IMG/VR virus record: IMGVR_UViG_3300037452_000113
Span: 1 to 31,916 of that record
From: a virus
Strand: one strand, 5' to 3'
Length of the DNA stretch: 31,916 nt
Below the pieces are notes generated by a model, which saw nothing but the letters and a program-made list of their open reading frames with translations, was not told the origin of the DNA and did not search any database. Positions 22,482-29,477 of the stretch are shown here, piece by piece. Each line of letters begins with the position of its first letter. The first letter of the stretch is position 1. The translations under genes and the position numbers were made by a program.

Positions 22482-22638
22482 GCGGTTACACGTCCGGGCT
22501 TTAAATCGCGGTGAATGAAAGCCCGGCAAAATTGGCAACGCGGCTCCGTTGGATTCAATAAGTTACAAGGACCCCGCGAAGGCAATTCTGTAAGTTGTGT
22601 CCCGTAAACGCCGAGTTTTGTGTCCAGATGTGTCCGGC
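22433..22638 (+). repeat. 22-bp direct repeat at and after the integrase 3' end
   Basis: TTTGTGTCCAGATGTGTCCG plus GC occurs at 22433-22454, inside the integrase C-terminal codons, and at 22617-22638, 184 bp downstream. A partial copy, GTTGTGTCCCG, lies near 22594. Within each unit GTGTCC appears twice. The gap 22482-22655 has no other gene. These could be attP-core or arm-type sites. Confidence 0.85.
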
Positions 22639-22655
22639 GTAGGGGTCCGGGATGC

Positions 22656-22976
22656 ATGGCGACGAGGCGGCAACGCCATTTCAGAATTCGAACAAGCGAC
22701 CCGGCTCCGGGACGGCGTTTTCGGAATTTCATCCAGCTATACGGCGTCCGCGCCCTCGCCCGCGAAATGACGGTACACGAGGCGACGGTTCAAGATTGGA
22801 GCGCCGGGCGCAAGCTTCCCTCGCTTCCCAACCTCACGAAGTTAATAGCGTTTTCCGAATCCCTGCTTACGAGGGCGAAACCGCCCGTCGATATCTTCGG
22901 CGACGGTCGTCCCCTCGGCTTGAACGACATCCTCGAATATCGGGTCGAGGAATTCAAGGAAAGGCCGAAAGCATGA
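22656..22976 (+). CDS. Small helix-turn-helix protein
   Basis: 106 residues from the ATG at 22656. The basic N-terminus is followed by YGVRALAREMTVHEATVQDW and SAGRKLPSLPNLTKLIAFSE, the pattern of an XRE-type HTH in which the recognition helix precedes a W-x-x-G-x-x-x-P turn. Position next to the integrase and at the head of the early operon suggests an excisionase- or Cro-like role, though that is not shown. It overlaps the next gene by 4 nt. Confidence 0.68.
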   Translation: MATRRQRHFRIRTSDPAPGRRFRNFIQLYGVRALAREMTVHEATVQDWSAGRKLPSLPNLTKLIAFSESLLTRAKPPVDIFGDGRPLGLNDILEYRVEEFKERPKA

Positions 22977-23290
22977 CCGAACGCCAATTGCTCGAAATCC
23001 TGTTCAAAGGCCGCGACGCCATCGGCCCGGCGCTCGACCTCATGCGCCAAGGCAAGACGGCGGACATCGAACTCGCGTTGCGCCCTCTGCTCGAAGCGGT
23101 CGGGAAATACATCTCGCAAAACACGCGAATTTGCGAGCGTGTCGATTGCAAGGGATTGTTTCTAAAAATGTCGGCGCGGCGGAAGCAATTTTTCTGCTCG
23201 GAGCGTTGCGCCCACGTCGTCGCGGTCCGAAAACATCGGCGGCGGAAAGGCATCACGTCGGGACATACGGCGAAGGGGGCGGCGGCATGA
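22973..23290 (+). CDS. CGNR-like zinc-finger protein
   Basis: 105 residues. After a helical half, ICERVDCKGLFLKMSARRKQ is followed by FFCSERCAHVVAVRKHRRRK. This C-x4-C...C-x3-C arrangement with a basic tail resembles the CGNR zinc finger, a probable nucleic-acid-binding module. It overlaps both neighbours by 4 nt, consistent with a coupled early operon. Confidence 0.65.
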   Translation: MTERQLLEILFKGRDAIGPALDLMRQGKTADIELALRPLLEAVGKYISQNTRICERVDCKGLFLKMSARRKQFFCSERCAHVVAVRKHRRRKGITSGHTAKGAAA

Positions 23291-23550
23291 CATGGCGGGT
23301 TGGGAAAAACGTCCCGGTCAACGTTTACGACGACGAGCGTCCGGTTTGTCAAACGCATACGGCGGTCGATGCCCGGCGCATCGTCGCGGCGGTGAACGAG
23401 TACGGGCGGCGGACGAAAGCCGCCCACGACTTCAAAAACCGATTGACCCATCTGATGTTGCTCATCGAGACGAACGACATCGCCGGGGCGAAAAAGGAAA
23501 TTCACAGGCTCGCGGCGGACGCCGCCGTCGCGGAATTGGGGGCGAGTTGA
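23287..23550 (+). CDS. Hypothetical protein, 87 residues
   Basis: ATG at 23287 in a 4-nt overlap. The first 30 residues form short strands (TWRVGKNVPVNVYDDERPVC, then QTHTAVDARRI), followed by a long helix pair (DFKNRLTHLMLLIETNDIAG). This resembles small phage proteins that precede recombination genes. No motif gives a function. Its stop overlaps a TTG start downstream. Confidence 0.6.
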   Translation: MTWRVGKNVPVNVYDDERPVCQTHTAVDARRIVAAVNEYGRRTKAAHDFKNRLTHLMLLIETNDIAGAKKEIHRLAADAAVAELGAS

Positions 23551-23744
23551 GCGAGCGCCTAAAAATCAGTGTTACGAAAACGGTTGGGCGCAATTCCATC
23601 ACGCGGGCCATTGAATTGCGCCTCGACCCGTCGGACACGCGAATAGATGCCCTACTACAACGGCTCGAAGCCGAGAAACCCTTCGAGGCGACCCCCGAAA
23701 GATTGGCGGAAGAACGTAGACAGTTTTTGAGGGGCCGGAAATGA
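23547..23744 (+). CDS. Hypothetical protein, 65 residues, TTG start
   Basis: No ATG is available in this frame; TTG at 23547 overlaps the preceding TGA, and GGGGGCGAG lies upstream. The protein has LKISVTKTVGRNSITRAIEL, then TRIDALLQRLEAEKPFEATP and a basic end. Overlaps on both sides and codon use like its neighbours support it. Function is unknown. Confidence 0.55.
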   Translation: MSERLKISVTKTVGRNSITRAIELRLDPSDTRIDALLQRLEAEKPFEATPERLAEERRQFLRGRK

Positions 23745-24286
23745 GCGAGCGGAAAGAATGGCTAGAACAGCGTATGAAGGGAATCGGCGGCTCGGACATC
23801 TCGGCGATTCTTTTGTCGAACCCATGGCGGACCCCGCTCGACGTATGGCTCGAAAAGATGGGACGCGCCGAACCGTGGGCGGTCGAGCCGGAGCGCGTCA
23901 AGTGGGGCCGATTGCTCGAAGCGCCCATCGCTCGCGGGTACGCCGAGGCGATGGAACTCGGGCCGGACGAACTGTTCGAGCCGGGCTTACTCAAGCATTC
24001 GCAAATCCCGTGCATCCTCGGAACGCCGGACCGCATGTATACGTCGCAACCTCGCGGCGTCGAAATCAAGGCGGTTAACCAGTTCGCAAAATCCGAATAC
24101 GGCGAGGAAGGGACCGACGCGGTTCCCGACCATTACCACCTACAAGCGGACCACTATCTATTTTTGACGGACTTCACCGAGTGGGATTTGCCGATTTTGT
24201 TCGGCGGGCAGCATCTCGGCATTTTCACGGTAAAGCGGAACGTTCTGCTCGACGCCATCATCGCCGAGGCGAGCGCGAAGTTCTAG
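23741..24286 (+). CDS. YqaJ-type recombination exonuclease, cut short by an in-frame TAG
   Basis: 181 residues to the TAG at 24284-24286. It has the entry KGIGGSDISAIL, then GRLLEAPIARGYAE (E60), CILGTPDRM (D97), GVEIKAVN (E108, K110) and HYHLQADHYL (Q135), which are the nuclease residues of YqaJ/lambda-exonuclease-like enzymes. Family members usually run to about 300 residues or more. Here the same frame stays open for 159 more codons after the TAG and reads like the expected C-terminus. The TAG falls at ...AKF-stop-RDYVV, where relatives typically have FW, so TGG to TAG is the simplest origin. All metal-binding residues precede the stop, so activity of the short form is uncertain. Confidence 0.8.
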   Translation: MSERKEWLEQRMKGIGGSDISAILLSNPWRTPLDVWLEKMGRAEPWAVEPERVKWGRLLEAPIARGYAEAMELGPDELFEPGLLKHSQIPCILGTPDRMYTSQPRGVEIKAVNQFAKSEYGEEGTDAVPDHYHLQADHYLFLTDFTEWDLPILFGGQHLGIFTVKRNVLLDAIIAEASAKF

Positions 24287-24763
24287 CGCGATTACGTCGT
24301 CGCGGACCGGGTTCCCCCCGTCGATGACACGGCGCGTTATGGCGAATACCTCGCGGGCGTCTTTCGCAATTCCACATCGCGGCAATTCCTCGAACCGACC
24401 GACGAGTTCCTCGCATGGCTCGAACGGATTCGTGAGGCGAAACGGGCCGTCGCCCTCGCGGAACAAATCAAACAAGAGGCCCGCAATCACATTATGCAAA
24501 TAATCGGCGAGGCGAAAGGCATCAAGACGCCGGACGGCAAAAAAGCCCAATGGATTCGACCGAAGCCCGCGACTGCGACGGATTGGGAAGGCCTCGCGAA
24601 ACATCTTCAACCAACCCCGGAGCTAATCGCGACGTACACAAAATCCAAGGAAAGGGCCGCATATCTGCGGACAACGTTCCCCGATGACGAAGAAACCGAA
24701 GGACGACTCGAAGGTTCTCCCGGATTCGATTCCCGCCAACCCGCAACCCATTCCCCGGCGTAA
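24287..24763 (+). pseudogene. In-frame C-terminal continuation of the YqaJ-type exonuclease
   Basis: Directly after the amber codon the frame runs to TAA at 24761-24763. It starts RDYVVADRVPPVDDTARYGE and continues FLAWLERIREAKRAVALAEQ, then KGIKTPDGKKAQWIRPKPAT. The VPPVDD and YL segments and the coiled helix fit the C-terminal half of YqaJ proteins. No stop or frameshift other than the TAG is present, so readthrough or suppression would give about 340 residues. An internal ATG at 24494 could start a fragment, but it has no ribosome site. The last 80 nt overlap the next gene. Confidence 0.65.
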
Positions 24764-25202
24764 GACGTTTGTCGAGCGCGAAGTCGAGGTCCCGCTTACC
24801 GACGAGGAAAAAGCGAAATTGAGCAAGCAACTCGTCGAGGCGCTCGAAGGCTTGGAGGACGCCGAGGACCGCAAGGCCGAAGTTACTTCGCAGTTCGCGG
24901 GCGAAATCAAAACCTACAAGGCCGCGTACAAATCCCTCGTGCGGGCGCTCCGGCGCGGCTTCGCGATGCGGACGGTTCGTTGTAAGTGGGAATTCAACAA
25001 GCCCAAGGAAGGGTTAAAGCAACTCATCAACCCCGAGACGACCAAGGTCGTCGAAACGGCGCAAATGAGCGAGTTCGAAAAGCAGGAATCGCTATTCCCC
25101 GAGGAAGATTCGGAAAAAACGAACGAGGAAAAACCGAAAACCGAAAAACACAAGGTTGACGACAAACCGCTCGCGTCGAGCGAGAAAGGCCCGGTCATGT
25201 AA
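24684..25202 (+). CDS. Conserved phage protein of the recombination module, with QESLF
   Basis: 172 residues. The ATG at 24684 lies inside the YqaJ reading frame and lacks a Shine-Dalgarno, so coupling is possible. A strand (RKTFVEREVEVPLTDEE) leads into a long helical hairpin with coiled-coil character, then VRCKWEFNKPKEG. I recall this layout in small phage proteins next to exonuclease/annealing genes. QESLF (residues 134-138) resembles a sliding-clamp-binding peptide. The C-terminal 35 residues are highly charged and probably disordered. It overlaps the next start by one base. Confidence 0.68.
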   Translation: MTKKPKDDSKVLPDSIPANPQPIPRRKTFVEREVEVPLTDEEKAKLSKQLVEALEGLEDAEDRKAEVTSQFAGEIKTYKAAYKSLVRALRRGFAMRTVRCKWEFNKPKEGLKQLINPETTKVVETAQMSEFEKQESLFPEEDSEKTNEEKPKTEKHKVDDKPLASSEKGPVM

Positions 25203-26416
25203 TGGCGACCGCTCATCATGCCGCGACCGTCGTCGAGGGCTTCGGGACCATCGAGTCCCGCGCCGCGAATGAAATCGCCGCCTCGTCCCTGCAAGCCGAG
25301 GCGATGGCGGCGATACAGGCCCGCTACATCGTCGCCCGGCAGAGTCCCCGCGACCTCGTGAGGTTCCGGCAAGGCATCCTCGCGTTATGCCGTAATCCGA
25401 AATTCGCGGACGAGGCGCTTTACGAGAAACCCGTCGGCAACGACGAAACGGTGACCGACTTTTCCATCCGGTTCGCCGAGGCCGTCGTCCGCTTTTATGG
25501 AAATCTCGACGTTGCGGTCGAGGCGACGTTCGACGATGCGACCCGCCGAAAAATCCGGGTCACGGCGACCGACCTCGAAAACAACGCGACGTTCCGCTCG
25601 GACCGGATGCTCGAAAAAACTGTCGAGCGCAAGTTCCCCGGCGAGCGGAAAGTTCTCGCCGAGCGGCTCAACTCCCGGCGGCAAAAGGTTTACATCGTCG
25701 CGGCGACTCCCGAGGAACTCATTACGAAGGAATCGGCGGAAGCAAGCAAGCTTATCCGTACAAACGTGATGCGGTTTGTTGATGAGGACCTCAAGGACGA
25801 GGCGCACAAAGTAATCGAGACGACGCTAAAAACGGCGGCGTCGAACGACCCGGCGGCGCGGATAACCCGCCTCGTCGTGGCGTTTGCAAAATTCGGCGTA
25901 CTCGCGGACAAGCTCGCCGAGGCCCTCGGGCACCCAATCGAACAGGCGACCACGGGCGAAATCGTCGAACTACAAAAGCATTGGGTCGGGCTTCGCGAGG
26001 GCGAGGTTTGGACCGACATCCGCGACGCCATGGTCGCGAAGCGGAAAGCGACATCGGCGGCGGCGACGGCGAGCACGGGAGCGGGTCCCGTGACCTCGGC
26101 AACGCAGCCGACGACCGCCGGGGCGTCGAGGGAGGTCGCGGGAACGCGGTCCGACGCCCTCGCGGAAAAACTCGCGCCCGGGCAACCCGGTTCGCAGGAT
26201 AGGGCGCAATCGAGCGATAAGGGGCCTAGCAGCGACGAACCTACGCCGAGCGTATCGTCCCCGTCGCCGACGATGGACCCCGGCAAAACGGGCGGGAAAT
26301 CGCCGGACGCGGCAATCCCCACAAGTTCGACTCAACCAACCCAATCACAACCGTCGGGCGGCGAGTTATTTCCGCGAGATGACAAGCCAACGACCCGAGG
26401 GTCGAAACGGAGTTGA
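25202..26416 (+). CDS. Phage recombination-module protein, possible annealing partner of the exonuclease
   Basis: 404 residues. The first 270 are conserved-looking: ARYIVARQSPRDLVRFRQGI, DFSIRFAEAVVRFYGNLDVA, ATDLENNATFRSDRM and then a helical region to about residue 280. I recall this order (pR, GpSIRlAE, GN, D-LetN) from a widespread phage family encoded beside YqaJ nucleases and usually labelled hypothetical. Pairing with the nuclease makes a single-strand annealing or loading role plausible, but it is unproven. The last 120 residues are Ser/Thr/Pro/Gly-rich and probably disordered. Confidence 0.65.
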   Translation: MATAHHAATVVEGFGTIESRAANEIAASSLQAEAMAAIQARYIVARQSPRDLVRFRQGILALCRNPKFADEALYEKPVGNDETVTDFSIRFAEAVVRFYGNLDVAVEATFDDATRRKIRVTATDLENNATFRSDRMLEKTVERKFPGERKVLAERLNSRRQKVYIVAATPEELITKESAEASKLIRTNVMRFVDEDLKDEAHKVIETTLKTAASNDPAARITRLVVAFAKFGVLADKLAEALGHPIEQATTGEIVELQKHWVGLREGEVWTDIRDAMVAKRKATSAAATASTGAGPVTSATQPTTAGASREVAGTRSDALAEKLAPGQPGSQDRAQSSDKGPSSDEPTPSVSSPSPTMDPGKTGGKSPDAAIPTSSTQPTQSQPSGGELFPRDDKPTTRGSKRS

Positions 26417-26423
26417 GTCGATG

Positions 26424-26469
26424 ACCGGACGCGGAACGGGGAATATTATCCGCCGTTTTCGCGTCCGGT
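26424..26469 (+). promoter_or_regulatory. Long hairpin between recombination and DUF1376-like genes
   Basis: ACCGGACGCG (26424-26433) pairs perfectly with CGCGTCCGGT (26460-26469). The stem continues with GAACGG against CCGTTT and one bulge, leaving a 13-nt loop containing AATATTAT. No T tract follows, so a terminator is unlikely. An RNA control element, replication signal or protein site is possible. Confidence 0.7.
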
Positions 26470-26484
26470 TCATATGAAGCGCCG

Positions 26485-26902
26485 CAACAAGCGGCGCAAG
26501 GAAGCGGCGCAATGGGCGACCTCTGGTTTAAGTTTTGGGCCAAAGATTTCCTTACGGACCATGATGTCGATGCGCTCGAAGATGGGGCGGCGGTCGTGCT
26601 CGTCCGGGTTTGGTGCCTGTGCTGTATCGACGGGAGCGCACCTAGTGAACCGGGCGACCTCGCCCGGCGCATCATGCGCCGATACGACCGCGATTTCCAA
26701 CGACAGTTCGAAGCGGTTAAACCCTTTTTCGAGTTGAGGGAAGGCCGACTCTACTCGAAGCGCATGGAGCGCGAAAAATGGATGAGCGAGCGCGGGCGAA
26801 AGGGCGCTCGGGCGGCGAACGCGAACGGGCGCGGCGTCGTCAAAGCGCCGCAACAAGCGCCGCAACAAGCGGCACAACAAGCGGCGCAAGGAAGCGGCGC
26901 AA
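26485..26902 (+). repeat. 28-bp exact direct repeat spanning the DUF1376-like start and its Q/A tract
   Basis: CAACAAGCGGCGCAAGGAAG followed by CGGCGCAA occurs at 26485-26512, ending on the A of the start codon, and at 26875-26902 inside the gene's Gln/Ala-rich segment. The unit CAACAAGCGSCG is further repeated around 26851-26910. Confidence 0.9.
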
Positions 26903-27246
26903 CAAGCGGCGCACAGAAGTTAGAAGTCAGAAGTCAGAAAGAACTAGAAGTCAAAGGCATTCCCTTAACCCTTACAGCAGTAAAGGGATTAGCAGTAATA
27001 GAACCTGTGGAAATTGTGCAAAACCCGCTCGCCTTCGAGCGAAATGTTCCTACAGGAACACTCACGCAAAACCAAATGCAACCCCTTGCCAATGAAGGGT
27101 CAAGGGTTTCGATACTGCAAGCGGCAGAGCACGCGCAAAATCGTTTGCTCGCGTTGAGGAAAACCGCAAAAAAGCAAATCGGGTTCGTGATGGCGTCGGG
27201 TGTCGAACTCGAAGTCGAGGTCGCCGATGGAACCGCCAAACGATGA
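26512..27246 (+). CDS. DUF1376/YdaU-like replication-region protein
   Basis: 244 residues. The first 85 match the DUF1376 pattern: WFKFWAKDFLTDHDVDALED, CCIDGSAPSEPGDLARRI and FFELREGRLYSKRMEREK. This domain is frequent at the start of phage replication proteins with a role near DnaC/DnaT-like loaders. The middle (residues about 110-135) is a Gln/Ala-rich repeat. The C-terminal 100 residues use less GC-rich codons than the neighbours and contain repeated AGAAGTCAGAAGT-like DNA, so this part may be acquired or slippage-derived. No helicase motif is seen. Confidence 0.72.
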   Translation: MGDLWFKFWAKDFLTDHDVDALEDGAAVVLVRVWCLCCIDGSAPSEPGDLARRIMRRYDRDFQRQFEAVKPFFELREGRLYSKRMEREKWMSERGRKGARAANANGRGVVKAPQQAPQQAAQQAAQGSGATSGAQKLEVRSQKELEVKGIPLTLTAVKGLAVIEPVEIVQNPLAFERNVPTGTLTQNQMQPLANEGSRVSILQAAEHAQNRLLALRKTAKKQIGFVMASGVELEVEVADGTAKR

Positions 27247-27451
27247 ACGCGGCCCGCGCCCGGCATGCTGGCGAGAGTCCGAGGGTTGGCTTTGTTCGTG
27301 GGCGTGGACTCATCCGCCGGACCCGCGCCCCGAATCCGACGCGGCGGCGGTCGGTTGGTTGGAGCAACGAAAAAAATTCGATGCGGGCGAGCGCAAGCGT
27401 CCCGCGAGTGTGAAGCATGGCGACGAAAGCGCAATTCGCGTTGTTCGATGA
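27227..27451 (+). CDS. Hypothetical protein, 74 residues, overlapping both neighbours
   Basis: ATG at 27227 with GAGGT 5 nt upstream. It overlaps the upstream gene by 20 nt and the downstream gene by 35 nt. The protein is Trp/Pro-rich near the N-terminus (ACWRESEGWLCSWAWTHPPD), then PESDAAAVGWLEQRKKFDAG, and ends with a basic tail. Five Trp in such a short protein are unusual. No family is recognised. Confidence 0.5.
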   Translation: MEPPNDERGPRPACWRESEGWLCSWAWTHPPDPRPESDAAAVGWLEQRKKFDAGERKRPASVKHGDESAIRVVR

Positions 27452-27803
27452 GGTCGAGCCGGAGCCGGAGAAAGCGAAGCCGCCCGCGACCGCGACGTTC
27501 GACGCGAAACAATCCGAGGCCCGCAAGCGCCGGGGGATGAGCGCCGCCGCGTGCGTGCATGGCGTTCTGCTCGATGAATTGCGCCCGGCGATGGAATTCC
27601 TCGCGATGTCGCGGCCCTCGCGGGAAGCCGACGGCGACGACGTGCAACGTTGGCTCATCGAGCACGGCCACACGTCGGCGGACCTCGGCAACGCCGCCGG
27701 GAGCGCGTTCAAATATTCGGCTTGGGAACCAACCGGCGAATGGAAGAAAAGCGAACGCGCCTCGAACAATGGGCGCAAATTTCAAGTGTGGCGGTTGAAA
27801 TGA
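27417..27803 (+). CDS. Conserved-looking small protein with N-terminal QFALF
   Basis: 128 residues. It begins MATKAQFALFDEVEPEPEKA, with QFALF at residues 6-10 matching the QxxLF clamp-binding pattern. After a Pro/Glu linker the folded part is SAAACVHGVLLDELRPAMEF, then DDVQRWLIEHGHTSADLGNA and FKYSAWEPTGEWKKSERASN, ending with KFQVWRLK. The latter resembles a small winged-helix or DNA-binding layout. A role at replication forks is inferred from the motif and location. Confidence 0.62.
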   Translation: MATKAQFALFDEVEPEPEKAKPPATATFDAKQSEARKRRGMSAAACVHGVLLDELRPAMEFLAMSRPSREADGDDVQRWLIEHGHTSADLGNAAGSAFKYSAWEPTGEWKKSERASNNGRKFQVWRLK

Positions 27804-27872
27804 TTAGACGACATCGCGAGTCGCTATGGCGAAGGCCTTTCCGTCCCATCATCGAGCGGGCGTTGAGCGCGT

Positions 27873-28169
27873 TTGCACAATCCGAAACAGAAGTTCGAGA
27901 ACTTGAAGGCCCGCGAAAAAGCGTTGCGAGCCGCGCTCAACGCGGCTTATCCGTACGCGGACTTTGTGGACGCGAAAGAAGTGAAGCAAATGCGCCGCAT
28001 TTGGAACGATGAAATCCGCCGCGCCCGAGGTTTGAAGCCGCCGCTTTGGACCCGGAAACGCGCAATTCGCGATGTGGAAAAACTCATCGCGAACGAAAAA
28101 CGTTATGGAACGCAGGAATCACTAGAGCGGCTCGTCGCGGCTTTGCCATGGCGACCGCCGGGAGTGTGA
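27873..28169 (+). CDS. Helical hypothetical protein, start uncertain
   Basis: Up to 98 residues. The frame opens after TGA at 27864-27866, so TTG at 27873 or 27903 must serve as start unless an inner ATG is used. The protein is helical and basic (FENLKAREKALRAALNAAYP, DFVDAKEVKQMRRIWNDEIR), ending with PWRPPGV. Stop and next ATG are separated by three bases. No family is recognised. Confidence 0.5.
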   Translation: MHNPKQKFENLKAREKALRAALNAAYPYADFVDAKEVKQMRRIWNDEIRRARGLKPPLWTRKRAIRDVEKLIANEKRYGTQESLERLVAALPWRPPGV

Positions 28170-28172
28170 ACG

Positions 28173-28415
28173 ATGGCAACGAAGCGTCAAGGGAACGATT
28201 GTTACGAAAAAGCGGATGCGGACGAACCTGTTTTTACATTGCGAGCGCAAGACATGACCGCCCCCGTCGTTGTCGGCGTTTGGATTGTTTTTCAATTCGT
28301 CGCCGATTTGATTTGTCGGCAACCCGTCTGCTCGGCGGCGAAGCTTCGCGAGGCCTTCGAAGTCGCCCTTGCGATGCGTGAGTACAACCCGGCGAAACGA
28401 AAGTTCCCCGATTGA
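28173..28415 (+). CDS. Hypothetical protein, 80 residues
   Basis: ATG at 28173. The middle (DMTAPVVVGVWIVFQFVADL) is hydrophobic but ends in a helix with Cys residues (ICRQPVCSAAKLREAFEVAL), so it may be a globular alpha/beta protein rather than a membrane protein. It overlaps a TTG-started gene by 4 nt. No family is recognised. Confidence 0.58.
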   Translation: MATKRQGNDCYEKADADEPVFTLRAQDMTAPVVVGVWIVFQFVADLICRQPVCSAAKLREAFEVALAMREYNPAKRKFPD

Positions 28416-28846
28416 ACAGGAAAGCAATCCCGCGAGCCGAGTTCGAGGACGCCCAAAGCGCATTGATGCGTGCGGGGATGCCGGGGGACCCTTGCGGGCG
28501 TTGCGGATGCCGGAGAAAAAATCATCTTCCCGCCCCGATGTTCTCGTTCGCGAAGAGTGGCGGAAGTTCCGGGAAGTCGCACGAGATACCCGTCCTCGCG
28601 CCGACTTGTTGCGATTGCCCGTTTTGCATTTGCTCGTGCGTGGGATTCGTCGAACCGTTCGCCGGGCAGAAGTTCACGCGATGCGTTTACGAGCCGACAA
28701 CCGACGCCGGAGTTTTGCGTCCCGCGCCGCCCTCAATTGCGGTCGAACAATGGGAAGCGCCCACGGCAGAACCCGCGCCCATGGCGGCGAAGCCGAGGCG
28801 CACAAAACAGCAAGCGATTGCAGAGCAATCGAGTTTGTTCGGATGA
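28412..28846 (+). CDS. Cys-rich protein with C-terminal QSSLF
   Basis: 144 residues from TTG at 28412, the only start within the overlap. It has DPCGRCGCRRKNH and APTCCDCPFCICSCVGFVEP, nine Cys that could form two zinc or metal sites. The C-terminus is a disordered Pro/Ala linker ending with QQAIAEQSSLFG; QSSLF at residues 139-143 fits a clamp-binding motif in the usual terminal position. The next gene starts within its stop. Confidence 0.6.
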   Translation: MNRKAIPRAEFEDAQSALMRAGMPGDPCGRCGCRRKNHLPAPMFSFAKSGGSSGKSHEIPVLAPTCCDCPFCICSCVGFVEPFAGQKFTRCVYEPTTDAGVLRPAPPSIAVEQWEAPTAEPAPMAAKPRRTKQQAIAEQSSLFG

Positions 28847-29001
28847 ACGCGGAAAACACTCGCAAGGAACTGGCCCGGCTCCGCGCCGCGCTCGAAGGCG
28901 AGCAGGACTCGGGAATTAGGCGAGTAATTCAACATCGAATTGCAACGCTAGAACGGCAATTGGAAAAACTGAAAGCCGAGGGAAAGGATTCGGAGCCATG
29001 A
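28843..29001 (+). CDS. Small coiled-coil protein, 52 residues
   Basis: ATG at 28843 overlaps the previous TGA, and its own stop overlaps the RNase H ATG. The protein is almost entirely one helix with heptad spacing (RKELARLRAALEGEQDSGIR, RRVIQHRIATLERQLEKLKA). It is probably an oligomerising adaptor. Coupling on both sides makes it likely to be real. Confidence 0.6.
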   Translation: MNAENTRKELARLRAALEGEQDSGIRRVIQHRIATLERQLEKLKAEGKDSEP

Positions 29002-29477
29002 TAGAAGCTTGGTTCGATGGCGTTTGTGAACCGCGCAACCCCGTAGGTCACGCGGCATATGGGGCGCTCGTGAAAGCCGACGGCGAGGTCGTCCTCAGCG
29101 AAGGCGTATATGTGGGGCATGGGTCGAAGATGTCGAACAACGTCGCCGAGTATTCCGCGATGATTGCGGTCCTTCGCAAGCTTGCGACCTTGCAGGATTA
29201 CGCGCTCGTGCGCGGCGACTCGATGCTCGTCATCAACCAATTGCGCGGAACGTGGGAAGTTCACGGCGGCTTATATGTCCCGTACTACCGGGAAGCGTTC
29301 AAACTGTTCGACCCGATTCGCGGTCGGGTCGCGCTCGAATGGATTCCCCGCGAGCGAAATTCCGAATGCGATGTGTTATCGAAGCAAGTTTTGCTCGACC
29401 GTGGCATTCGTTTCCGAATCCAACCGGGACCGGGCGCGGGCGCGGGCGACATGGCAGGGTATAACGATGCTCGTTGA
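28998..29477 (+). CDS. Ribonuclease H-like nuclease
   Basis: 159 residues. The four acidic metal ligands are visible: D7 (AWFDGVCEPRNP), E51 (SNNVAEYSAMI), D74 (LVRGDSMLVINQL) and D125 (PRERNSECDVLSK). The order and spacing fit RNase HI of the short type that lacks the basic-protrusion handle. It should cut RNA in RNA-DNA hybrids, for example removing primers during phage DNA synthesis. The last 20 residues (QPGPGAGAGDMAGYNDAR) are a flexible tail. It overlaps the RusA gene by 11 nt. Confidence 0.85.
   Translation: MIEAWFDGVCEPRNPVGHAAYGALVKADGEVVLSEGVYVGHGSKMSNNVAEYSAMIAVLRKLATLQDYALVRGDSMLVINQLRGTWEVHGGLYVPYYREAFKLFDPIRGRVALEWIPRERNSECDVLSKQVLLDRGIRFRIQPGPGAGAGDMAGYNDAR

Noticed and set aside
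24494-24763. An independent 89-codon gene.
   Set aside because: It is in the same frame as the interrupted YqaJ gene, lacks a ribosome site and reads as its C-terminus, so it is recorded as the continuation.
23741-24763. Genome-wide amber recoding as the explanation for the exonuclease stop.
   Set aside because: TAG is used as an apparently normal stop for genes ending at 6458, 10798, 12228, 19690 and 20063, so wholesale reassignment is unlikely; local suppression remains possible.
27800-28012. An alternative frame from the ATG at 27800, and a 26-codon frame from the ATG at 27826, in front of the 27873 gene.
   Set aside because: Both are Arg/Ser-rich without domain features; the overlapping 27873 frame has a better helical protein pattern and couples to the next gene.
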